64,000 bases of DNA, taken from NCBI GenBank assembly GCA_945859605.1, contig OX243811.1:61508445-61572444 (forward strand), given 5' to 3'. The position numbers and the translations under genes were made by a program. This stretch comes from Lumbricus rubellus. Lineage: Eukaryota; Annelida; Clitellata; Crassiclitellata; Lumbricidae. Positions 11,169 through 21,800 of the stretch are shown here, in pieces (position 1 is the stretch's first letter; each line of letters opens with the position of its first letter). The notes beneath the pieces are model-generated. The model was not told where the DNA came from and did not search any database. It was given only the letters and a program-made list of their open reading frames with translations.

Positions 11169-11320
11169 GACATATAGACAGAGATATATAGAGATAGAAA
11201 GAAAGACAAAGAGAGAAATAGAGAGAGATAGAGAAAGAGAGTTATTAAGACAAAGACACATGTGAAAGCGGTGGGAAAGGCCTTAATTATTTTGATAGGA
11301 AGACAATGGCCTGTATTTGA
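9120..11320. repeat. ~515-bp tandem array with an orientation switch near 10495
   Basis: GGGTCAACTACAGGCCATTG occurs near 9645 and 10160, and GCTGAAATGTATCAAATACA near 9242 and 9760, so the unit is about 515 bp. Each unit holds a pyrimidine-rich CTCTGTCT tract and a ~70-bp sub-repeat with ATATATGCCAGAAACA and CGAGATCCGGAAAACAA. After ~10495 the same units continue in reverse complement (for example CAATGGCCTGTAGTTGACCC near 10590 and 10925). The last decayed unit contains a pure (GACA)n tract at ~11081-11164. ORFs reported across it are translated repeat and not genes. Confidence 0.93.
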
Positions 11321-11651
11321 ACATTTCTTTTTAACAATTTACAAAGGTTTGCGTTATATTGTTATTGAAGGCTATATGGCAAATTGTTTTTTGCCGGAAA
11401 CGTCTTTTCACCATGTGATTGATTCCGGGCTGTGAATTTTAAATTTAGGGGAGAAAAAGTTAATGAAAAATTTCTTTTTCGATTACTAGCATAGCTTCGA
11501 TTGTAAATTAGCTGTATGTGATGAAGAAATTTTAATTGCTTTGCAAAAATTATTAAAATAACGGCTAATTTCTTGGTGTTTTCGTATTTACGTGTTTTCG
11601 TCTTTACGTGTTGCTACCTTTACCGAGGTATTTCTATAGGCCTAGTGCCCC
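11321..11651. other. No feature recognised
   Basis: AT-rich sequence; near its end it carries the inverted relative of the 8892 fragment. Confidence 0.4.
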
Positions 11652-12046
11652 TTCAAGCTCACTATTCAGAAGCGCTCCCGATTACACTGCATCGGAGTTT
11701 CACGCCGAAGCGCCCAAGCAATTAAGTAAGTAAGTATATTCTTTATTATTCAAACTGCATAACCGCACTTTGGTTTACATAAATTAGGCATCATGAAGCA
11801 TTCTTATTAAAAACGTTTTTCTCTTTAAGTTGATTATTCTTGGGACAATTCGGTCATGTGGTCTGGGGAACATGGAATAGAGGAGCACTTTTCCTTATAG
11901 GAGTGGGGGCGGGTTTAGGACATGTCCTGAGTTGCAAGTGAAGGACTTACTCAAGGTCCATACGCGGCGGCTTGAGGTGGATTCGAACCTGCAACCCTCC
12001 GGCTGCAAGGCAAAAAACATATCCACTACACCACTGTGCCCCAGTG
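11652..12046 (-). mobile_element. tRNA-derived SINE split by a LINE fragment
   Basis: On the minus strand the head contains an A-box-like GTGGTGTAGTGG and a B box GGTTCGAATCC (plus strand ggattcgaacc near 11980), then GGACCTTGAGTAAGTCCTTC. Its body resumes at ~11720 with GCTTCGGCGTGAAACTCCGA and ends near 11652. The same order without interruption is seen in the SINE at 39021. About 200 bp of foreign sequence (11722-11925) separates the two parts. Confidence 0.85.
11722..11925 (-). mobile_element. LINE 3' fragment with (CTTA)n tail inserted in SINE
   Basis: On the minus strand this ends in AATAAAGAATATACTTACTT, a polyadenylation-like motif followed by a CTTA tail. A similar ending closes the LINE at 47095-47897 and a fragment near 26938. 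It sits inside the SINE body. Confidence 0.6.
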
Positions 12047-12835
12047 TCATGCTATAGAACTGAGTTTAAAATACTAGACCGACTTTGCATCAATATTCTC
12101 AGGCCAGTTTTGTCCCAACTGACAAAAGACCAAGGCTATTGTTCTACATGTATGTCTTTTCACATTTTTTCTATGTAGTAGGCCTACAATACCATGAACT
12201 TTAAAAACCTATTTCATCGTCTCGTGTCATATATGGATCAATTGTGGAGGCATCATTTTAAGCTACTCAGTTAAGTATATAATATTGGCACAATGTAAAT
12301 AATAATTAATAATTATAATGAAAACACTTATCATCATCATTTTCACTTACTGGAATATCCACATGTTTAGGTTTGAGCCTCAAAATTAAGTTTATACGAA
12401 GAGTAGATGACTGTTGAATATTCAATGTTTTGTGGGAATTTTGGTTTCTCTGCTGGTCAGCACCATATATGAAAGCTTCTTTATTGACTTACAAATGAGC
12501 AAATGCCTTGGGCGAATTTAATTGGAGAAAAGCCAAGTTCTACCAAATGAACTGTTGACTGACGACCTTGGTAATTAACTGCTGTCCGTCTGCGGGGTCT
12601 AGGGTCAAGAAAATAATAAAATAATAGTAATAATATTTCAAGACCTGGATGGCCTCGAGTTCTTTTACGCTGACCAAATATTAATGTTATGCTTATGTGT
12701 AAAGTCTGTTGCAGTATAATTATTGTACATGTTTTAGTGCCATTGTATCTTAGTTTTGTAATGTAGTGTGGTCTTGTCTGTTCCAGCAATGTCTGAAATT
12801 CCAAAGAAGTGTTATATAAATAACACTTGTTAATA
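12047..12835. other. No gene recognised
   Basis: AT-rich and non-repetitive. The 107-codon frame at 12481-12804 on the minus strand has no recognisable domain. Confidence 0.4.
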
Positions 12836-13270
12836 TGTATGTCTGATGTACTTCTGTACGTATATGTATTTGTGTATGTATGTCTGTGAGTATGTATGTA
12901 TACATGAATTGATGCATATGTAAGTGAGTATTAATGTTTACATGTGTATTTATATATGTATGTATGTCTGTATGCATGTATGCATGTATGTATGTGTGTG
13001 TGTATGTATGTATGTATGTACATGTATGTATGTATGTACATACGTACGTTCATGCGTATGTATTATGTCTGTAAGTATTTCTGCATGCATGCAGGTATAT
13101 GTATGGATGTGTGTATGAGTGTGTATCTGTCGGTAGTTGTGTATGTATTTTTATGTATATGCATGTATATTGTATATAATAAATATATAATACATATAAT
13201 GTGTATATATAATTATAAATATATTTGTGAGTAAGGTTGTATATGTGAACTGTATATGTGTGTATGTATG
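12836..13270. repeat. Degenerate (TATG)n region
   Basis: Interrupted TATG/TGTA repeats run through the stretch, with no other content. It is an older version of the pure arrays seen elsewhere. Confidence 0.8.
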
Positions 13271-13589
13271 CATGCTTTATTGTGCTGCATAAAATATTTA
13301 ATGCTGGAGATTTATGGAGCGAGAGTTATGTGTTTGTAATAAATAGACAAAAACATTGAAGGCAGTTTTTTTACAGTGCAGTATAGGCCAAAGCATTGTA
13401 GCCACACAGTGTCTGGATCTGTCAGATGTAACAATGCATTTCTCCTATTGTCTTGATGTCCTGAATGTCTTGACGGCCTGCTGCTAAAGATGAATCATTG
13501 TGAGGAGCAGACACTCGGCTGTCTGATTCTGTGAGAACTCTATCGATCCTCAAAATGCAAGGGCAACCTCAGTCATTATAGATACACAT

Positions 13590-13622
<33 letters not shown>

Positions 13623-13905
13623 TTATATTATGCATGCATACATATATGCATAATATAAAATATAAAATTATATATGCATATATACATAAATATGTACAAT
13701 ATATACGCATAGTCGCATACAATGTCATATATATATATATAGATATATATATACATATATAAATGCATGTATATTTAGCACCATAGATACATGCATACAT
13801 ACAGACCGGGGTGCATACATACATATATATATATATACACACTATATATTTTATGTGCATGTATATATATATATATATATATAATTATATATAAAATTAT
13901 ACATT
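13590..13905. repeat. (AT)n-rich region
   Basis: Several (TA)n runs (for example 13597-13620, 13727-13755 and 13863-13885) are separated by ATGCATAC-type sequence. Confidence 0.85.
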
Positions 13906-16013
13906 CTCTATGCTGCAGCCACAGTTGTCTTTGCTTTGTTGTGTATGGAGAAATGAACAGCGCTGTCTGTCACTGGACAATGCTCTTGGGACATGCAGAA
14001 GTTCTTCTGTCCTGCCAACAACGATGACCACTTTAGAGATTAAATTTCCAGCAGGATAGGGAGGCGGCCACATGGCATATTCACGATGCTTCCCCTTCCT
14101 GCTAATGCCTTATTCAACAGCTGATGGCTATTTGTCGACACGTCTGAGAGGAGTTTCCCTGTTGGCACTCTACGTATAGGCGTAGCTGTAAGACTGTATG
14201 CCCAGTGTTAGATACAAGACATGACCATCCCTCAGCTGAAGGGTTTATTTTTCCCAGGCTTGATCATCTGGATGGTCTGTTAGGATTCTCAGGCACAGCT
14301 GTTTACTAGTTCGATTTTCGATTGTGGTGAATATGGGCTGAACTTTGGTCTTCAACATTGTTGTTGGGATTTACAGCTTGCTCGTGGGAATATTCTGGAA
14401 AAGATGGCTGAGAATATGCATGAAAATCCAGAAATGGATTCTGTAAAACAATTATACTTAAATACAGATTATTCACTTGATTTTAACTAAAACACGCTTG
14501 GTACTTGGGATCAATAAATGAATTGAAATTGAATTGAAATTGAAAATATATCAGGTTTTCCTTTGTCTAAGTTCAGATGCAACAGTTTCTAAGTAAAAAT
14601 ACATAAATAGTTAGTACCCGTATATAGGCTGACTAGTACCGGTATTGAGAATGTTTCCCTTTTACTGCAAAACATTCAGAGCTATGATAAAGTATTTCAG
14701 TGGTTCCTCTGGTCAATGTTGATATGATAATGATTTGTTGTGGTCTAAATACTTTCACAAGAGTTCATAGTCTTGAAACATTCATGAATAACGCATGGAT
14801 CTAACGTGTTACATACATGTGCTGAAAGATCCGCTACTACATGAGAAGGTAACTTTCACAAATGGGTCATGAATGTAAATGAGCTACCTTTAATATATTG
14901 TTACCTTTGTCTTGTTACCTTTACTTTATTACCTTTACCTTGCAACCCTTACAATGCACTGCATCACTTGCAGCACAATTAAGCTTTAAGTTTTTCTCTA
15001 TCTTACTCAGTTGACCATCAATTTCATTAGGTCGTCTAGTGCGTTTGTTTTTCATTTGGCGGACATACACGTAGCTTTGGGTTAGGAGTTGAGGAGTTGC
15101 CAAGGCTTTTCTTAAGTGAACTAGCCCGCAAAGAGTGAAATCATTTGCCTGAAAAGCAATTTTGTTTTTGTCCAAAATTTCGCGTCGTAATTGACACAAT
15201 CGTCGGAGCAATGGTCGTCATCGTCGTCATCGTTTGTGAGATTTTGCCTCAGGATGAACAGTTTTTTAATTGGCCAACAGCTTGTCTTACAACTGAAGAT
15301 GATTATAATAATATGTCGAAGTGAAGATTGTCATGCTGTATTGTTTTGAGTTTAGTGTCCACTTTATATGAGCAGGGAATTCTGCTGCGGGTATGACGAG
15401 TTAGCACGAGTACTCGAACAAAAGGGCAAGAGAAGGCACTTGCCTGCCACTGGAAAATTGACAAAAAGTTTGTTAAACTCTACTCCTGTGGTTTTACCAA
15501 ATTTCTTTGCATTAGAGCTCTGTTGCTACTATTAAATGGTATGCACAAAGTGAAATTGAGAAAATTAGCTTTATGCAAGAAGGAAAAATTTATAGTGATG
15601 TCGTTTTCTATCATTAGGGCCTATGATATGCTGATTTAGTGATGCCTCTTTTATGGCCATTTTAAAAGAGTTTTTGAATTCTACATTTATGAAACCTTTA
15701 TTAGGAATACCAGTATTCATAATTTATAGTTTTGCTTTTCAAGTTCTCGCTAAAATTTAACCACAAGTGACCGTCATTGACAATTCTGTTTGCCCTCCTG
15801 CAAAAATGTGTTCAGCACCATGCGAGTTAGTAACTTCATTTTTATCAGCCTTGTCATTTGATATCCAGTCATCTCCTTGGCCGCACATTCTACCCACCGA
15901 CATCGTATGGTCAATTGGTCATTGTGTAGTGCAGTGGTGTCTAAGCCTCCCCCTCCCACATGGAATGGGTGAACAAAAACCCCATTCGTGACCGATGACA
16001 TACAGAAGTCACT
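13906..16013. other. Mostly unassigned; small LINE tail and short tandem repeat
   Basis: At ~14506-14543 ATCAATAAATGAATTGAAAT with a following ATTGAA tail looks like a LINE 3' end on the plus strand. At ~14895-14942 the phrase TTACCTTTA repeats. The minus-strand frame at 14921-15211 starts with TTG, has an in-frame upstream stop and no recognisable motif. No other feature was seen. Confidence 0.4.
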
Positions 16014-16020
16014 CAGAGCT

Positions 16021-17090
16021 GTAAATTACAACACAGAAATTAACAACCGCCCCAGTTTATGTCTGGAACGTGACCCTCCACTTCTGACTACCATTGAGAT
16101 CGGGAGCCCATCATTCGAGGTGTCTTATTGGATAAATCCTCAAATTTGGTCACGTCTTCAGCTATATGCTGGAGATTTTACACTCTCTCCCTACTCAGAA
16201 GTGCATTGAGTATAGGATTGCTGCCCTGCTTTGGGATGTCAGCTGAGCTGAGTCTCTCTCCATGGAGCTTTGATACTCTTTGGGTATCCATGTCACCATC
16301 CTCTCTGTTCCGCAGTTCTGAGCCTGCTTTCTAAATATCGTACTGAAGGATTATTTAAACATTCAACTCAGAACTGTACTTTTTGCCATGCTTGAGTCAT
16401 GCATGCATGCATACATACATACATACATACATACATACATACATACATACATACATACATACATACATACATACATACATACATACATACATACATACAT
16501 ACATACATACATACATACATGCATGCATGCATGCATGCATGCATGCATGCATGCATTGTCGTCAATAAAGCACAGTGACCGTAAATTACAACACAGAAAT
16601 TAACAACCGCCCCAGTTTATGTCTGGAACGTGACCCTCCACTTCTGACTACCATTGAGATCGGGAGCCCATCATTCGAGGTGTCTTATTGGATAAATCCT
16701 CAAATTTGGTCACGTCTTCAGCTATATGCTGGAGATTTTACACTCTCTCCCTACTCAGAAGTGCATTGAGTATAGGATTGCTGCCCTGCTTTGGGATGTC
16801 AGCTGAGCTGAGTCTCTCTCCATGGAGCTTTGATACTCTTTGGGTATCCATGTCACCATCCTCTCTGTTCCGCAGTTCTGAGCCTGCTTTCTAAATATCG
16901 TACTGAAGGATTATTTAAACATTCAACTCAGAACTGTACTTTTTGCCATGCTTGAGTCATGCATGCATGCATACATACATACATACATACATACATACAT
17001 ACATACATACATACATACATACATACATACATACATACATACATGCATGCATGCATGCATGCATGCATTGTCGTCAATAAAGCACAGTGA
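16021..17090. repeat. 560-bp tandem duplication including (CATA)n and (CATG)n
   Basis: GTAAATTACAACACAGAAAT begins at 16021 and again at 16581. The next ~385 bp, through GAGTCATGCATGCATGCATA, are identical by eye. The two copies differ in the length of the (CATA)n array (longer in copy 1, ~16410-16520) and of the (CATG)n array. Both end in GTCGTCAATAAAGCACAGTG. Confidence 0.95.
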
Positions 17091-17286
17091 CCGTACGCAT
17101 TTGTGTATGTATGTATGTATGTGTGCGTGCGTCCGTGCACGCATCATCCATGCATGCATGCATGCATGCATGCATGCATGCATGCATGCATGCATGCATG
17201 CATGGATGATGCGTGCACGGACGCACGCACACATACATACATACATACACAAATGCGTACGGTCACTGTGCTTTATTGACGACAAT
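17067..17286. repeat. Perfect 220-bp palindrome
   Basis: The left arm starts ATTGTCGTCAATAAAGCACA and the right arm ends with its reverse complement. The symmetry point lies between 17176 and 17177 inside a (CATG)n tract. I checked arm segments at both ends and in the middle (GCATCATCCATG against CATGGATGATGC; GTGCACGGACGCACGC) and found no mismatch. There is no spacer, so the DNA could extrude as a cruciform or fold as a hairpin. Confidence 0.95.
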
Positions 17287-18094
17287 TTATTTATGTCTAA
17301 GATGAAATTGAAGAACATATTGGTTACATTGGTATTCTCTATCACCAGACATGACAGTGAAGAAGAGATTCATTTTCCTGTCTTTGATGTGCTGCTGTCT
17401 CACATCTCTCATCCGTCTCTTGTACGTTGTCAGCGCTGCCCGAGGAAGCAACAGCTAATAAATCTCGCTTAAGTGTTCCTCGCCAGAATTACTCAATTTC
17501 CGTTTTGACCGACGCCTTCAAGTGTCTCACCGCAGAGGAATTATTGTTACTTGGCAGGTGATAAGACCGGTGATGTCCACGTATTAATGACCATCATAAT
17601 TATGCATCAAAGATTATTAGTTCACTGTGTTAATATCTCATTTAAGTGCCTTCTCTATGTATATCATCATTATGAGTCCATGAAAATACCATGTATATTA
17701 CATATGATATATTACCTATAGATATAAATATACATATAGACACGAATATGCATATTATATATATATATATATTATATGTAATTATGTATGCATGCATTGC
17801 ATACATATGCTTGTATATTTGCTGTGTCCCTACACTACAAACGATCACTACTATGTCAGATTGTCAGTAATAAAATTTCTTTTGGTTATTGACTTTGGTA
17901 TTGGATTTACTCTCTTTCTGTAGACACCTCTGCTCGTCTTTCTCCTCCTTTTCTGTCTGCCTGTCTGTCTGTCTGTCTGTATCCATTTCTGTGCCCATGT
18001 CCTTCTCTGTCTCTCTCTCTCTATATATGCAATGCATATGTACAATATTATATAATATTATACACAAATTAGCATAAATTCATACATGTATATA
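17287..18094. other. No gene recognised; (TA)n and (TCTG)n tracts
   Basis: AT-rich at ~17690-17800, and (GTCT)n at ~17955-17980. Small frames here are shadows of the repeats. Confidence 0.4.
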
Positions 18095-18388
18095 TTATAT
18101 GTAGTTATGTGTGCCAGAAATTTCTGGATTTGTTGGCATTTTCAGAGTTGTATTTGATGTTGTGAAGTAGCTTTGATGGGCATCTGCTGGTGAATGACTT
18201 TCTTTCACGTTCTGATTGACTTCTGTGGAAGCTCCAGGCCGCAATTGGTATGAAGGATAATGGCTTACTGTGTGAAAATCTCCAATTGGGAATGGTTCAT
18301 AGACAGAGTAATTGAATGAAGGAAAGCTTGGATCTTGCTGTAATTGAAGTGAAATAATTAGATTGGGAGAAATTGGCTGTGTTGACAT
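18095..18388 (-). CDS. Unrecognised 97-aa ORF of normal composition; possible exon
   Basis: I do not recognise the product. The frame opens with ATG in a fair context (A at -3) and reads Ser/Thr/Pro/Asn-rich sequence of ordinary complexity (PSFPSFNYSVYEPF near residue 20, ESHSPADAHQSYF near residue 65). It contains no repeat and no hydrophobic segment. This resembles a disordered protein region more than a translated microsatellite. It ends at TAA inside TATA-rich sequence. No splice donor or acceptor, promoter or neighbouring exon was identified with confidence, so a chance ORF is the main alternative. Confidence 0.22.
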   Translation of the reverse strand: MSTQPISPNLIISLQLQQDPSFPSFNYSVYEPFPIGDFHTVSHYPSYQLRPGASTEVNQNVKESHSPADAHQSYFTTSNTTLKMPTNPEISGTHNYI

Positions 18389-18654
18389 GTTGCATCAGAA
18401 AGATTTATTGCTGGCACTGATTGAATCGAATGAATCAAGCAGTTGATTGCTTGAAAATGATTGAACAGAATGACTAAAGTGTTCAAGAGATCAAAAGATT
18501 TGTGGAATGGGGAAAATATTGTGTCAGTTAAAACGACATTTTGAAGAGCTCCCTATGTAACCCTTAGAAATGAATAATGTTGAATGATTTTGAGAAGTAG
18601 ACAAAATACTCTGTATGTAATACTATGTATGTATATAAGTACTTATTATATAGA

Positions 18655-18815
18655 GTCTCTTCAAGGTCTACTCAGACTACATTGCAGACACTGAATCCGA
18701 GTTTCATGCCAAAGCTCATGAGCAATTGTGAGTGAAGGACTTGCTCAGGGTCCCTTCTTTTCGACTTGAGATGGATTCAAGGCACCAAACATACCCCTAC
18801 ACCACAACGCCCACA
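18655..18815 (-). mobile_element. Old tRNA-derived SINE copy
   Basis: On the minus strand it reads GTTGTGGTGTAGGGG (A-box-like), a damaged B box region, then GAGCAAGTCCTTCACTCAC, a GAAACTCGGATTCAGTGTC-type core, and a 3' end near 18655. The order matches the SINEs at 39021 and 11652, with more divergence and a deletion in the B box. Confidence 0.7.
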
Positions 18816-21800
18816 ATGGTCATCCACTTAGATGGTGACCATTATGGATCTGCTGTGCAATTGGTGCCCGGCATGTGTTGGCTATTCTGAGTAGTTATAT
18901 CGAAGTGGGTGACCAATATACATGTACATCTACATGCTTGTCACATGTGTAAACCATTGAGAGTTGTAATGTAGAGTGAATACAAAGTGGGTGGCTCTAA
19001 TGGATCCGCTGAATCTATTTATGCTGCTCAGCATGTCGGCCATTTCACTGTAGTGTCATTTATCGTCTTAGTTTTCACACAATTATCCTCCGACGCTTTG
19101 CCTGCTGCGTCTGAAAGTTCCAATATATTACCTACTCCAATTCCACCCTTCGCTCCATGCACGAGTTTCCTTAACCTTTACTGACGAGATTTCTTTCTGT
19201 AGATGGGTGTCCTATCCATGGATTCTCGTTTTGTATTGAGTGCTTCTGTCCTTTTCAGTTATGAGTTTGACTTTGAAGGAAATTGAAGCAAGTGCAACCC
19301 AAAATAGCCGGAGAATTGAAATGTGGCCTGTAGAGTTTTATAACATTTGCTGTAGGTTGACTACAGATTCTTTGGCATTATGGAACAATGAAACTCTGTT
19401 GGCACAAGAGTAAGTGTTCTCTGAGCATTCTGGCCACACTTTCTTATAAAATTCGAATATTGAATCTAGTATAGGAACTAATTTTTTATACACTTAATGA
19501 AATACTCTGTTTGACTTTCTGCATGTTATAGATTGTCGTGATGATGATGATGATGATGATGAGGAGGAGGAGGAGGAGGAGGACGATGAGGAGGAGAGGC
19601 AAGATTAAGATTTGAAGGAGGGGACTTTGTGACCCATCTTTGATTAAGAGTCAATCAGATAAAAAAAATGTCACATATTTCTTGATCTTGCCCTTGGTAT
19701 ATAATCATTTTCAATTCAGATAATTGTAACTAATGTATGTCGTGTATACATGTAGACGTGTAGTGGGGAGCTGCCTGCTTAGATTCACCAAACCTAGGTA
19801 CTCTTCATCAGAGTTTGAGCTGGAATGTGGCCATATTGACTAGTCATCTTTGCATGAAGATTCTTGGCAATGTCCAATCTTCACTTCAATAATTTAGTAT
19901 TTCAGATGCGTGACATTCGGTTGTCGCTTTTTCTGCACAATTTCCGTCAGTTGTCACTGAGAACAAAACCCAAGGGACTGTGCAATTGCGCAGAAGGTTT
20001 AGGCAAGCCTTAACTTTGTGCAACAACAAGCGCCAATCTGATGTTGGCATGAGAGGCGTTTTGCAAATTACACAGCATAACTCGATTTCGTGGTAGGGAG
20101 CATGCAGAGGTGGTCTGCGTACATCTGCCATGGGACCAGTAGAAATAGAATTACGAAGGGCAGTGGGGCCCTAGAATCAACACAATGTGCATAATGAGAG
20201 TAGTCGGCTGCTTCTCGAGTCCTGGTTACGGTTGTATTCAGTTGGGACGCAGATTTGTTGCTCTGCATTTCACGAAGACGCCCATCCGAGAAATGCGATT
20301 CCGTTTGCCAGAAACCTTACAGTGGAGAATGTGATTTTTTGTGCCAAAGGTTCAGTGTGCTGCTGCTGTTTAGAATGGATTCCAGGACGCTTGGAATTCC
20401 GATGGGGGATTTAGACCAAAGGGGTTTCTACTGCGGTGAAAGGTCTTGGAAGTGATGTGAAAGCAGATTAGATTAATGATGCAAGGACAGACTGTGCAGG
20501 AGGACACACATAGATACACAGACAATAGAGGGGCTGACATAGACATAGACATAGACAGATATAGGCGATCACAGACATAGGCAGACTAGCAGATGATGGG
20601 CAAAGAGAAAATCAGGAAGACAAGGATGCATGAAGGTGAAGAGGGATAACAAGGCAGAGTGAGACAAAGATTAAAACATAGAAAAATGAACACACAGATA
20701 GAGACACGAAACGAAAAGGAAACAGAGACAGAGATATGCACTTAATGACTTAATGACTTCCTTTAATGACTTCTGGATCAATATTCATCTTTGTGTTCAT
20801 AGTCTGCAATATAAATCATCTGCAATTCGTTGCCTATACAACAAGACCAATGATCATGGATATACGAATTATGAAGTGATGGAAAGGGTTCTATATATTA
20901 TTCTGAAACTAATATGTTATAGCATATTCTGGTATTTTTTATACAAGGTCGAACTCAGTGACATCTAAACAATTCAGCTAGTCTACAAGCTAAGTAATAT
21001 TCTGGGTACATCCTTGTAACTGTAGGAATGAGACATTTTTTGTTTCATGGATTATTTCACCCAGAGTTGGAATAGCTGTGGTGGAGTGAAAAATCCACCA
21101 ACATTTGGCTGAAGATGGTTTATTCATTCATCTTGATTAAAAAAAAATTAAAAATTGAATTCTTTATGATTTCTTTACAAGTGCATAATTTTTTCTTTGA
21201 ACATAAGGCTATATCTGTGCTTTATTATTGCACTTATGCTGCATTATATATATAGTTAACTAATGATTTGAGAGACTTACTACCAATAAAGCATTTAATG
21301 CTGCACAACCCCATCAGAAAATCATCTCGTCCAAAAAGTCAACAAACTATGTATTTAATAGTCATTGCGAATGATAGCAATATTTTATTAGCATTTATTA
21401 TTATTATTATTTCTTAAAATTAAATAATTATTTTTATTGCTATGATGATGATCATCATCATCATTGTCATCATCATTTTCATTTCCTCTGGATTTCAGAA
21501 ATTATTAGCATTTGTCTGCAATAGCTGATTGTAAGGACAATGTTCAATAAAGCTTTAAAGTTTGTCACGCAGCCTTGGAAGGACTCCTGAGACATGCTTT
21601 CTTAAATGACATTATCTGGCGTGATCTAACCAAACCCGGCTACGGTGCTATAAAGAATCCAGCAGGACTCGCAAGTTATGACGGCAGAGGTCTTGACCAT
21701 AACCTGGGGTTGACTGACTGATGCCTGGCCGGTGACACTGCAGAATCATGCCATGTGGAGGTGACAAGTACTGGCGCCAAAATTAATGGTGACTTTTAGA

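Noticed and set aside
14921..15211. 96-codon minus-strand ORF as a host exon
   Set aside because: It starts with TTG, an in-frame stop lies just upstream, and no splice site or motif supports it.
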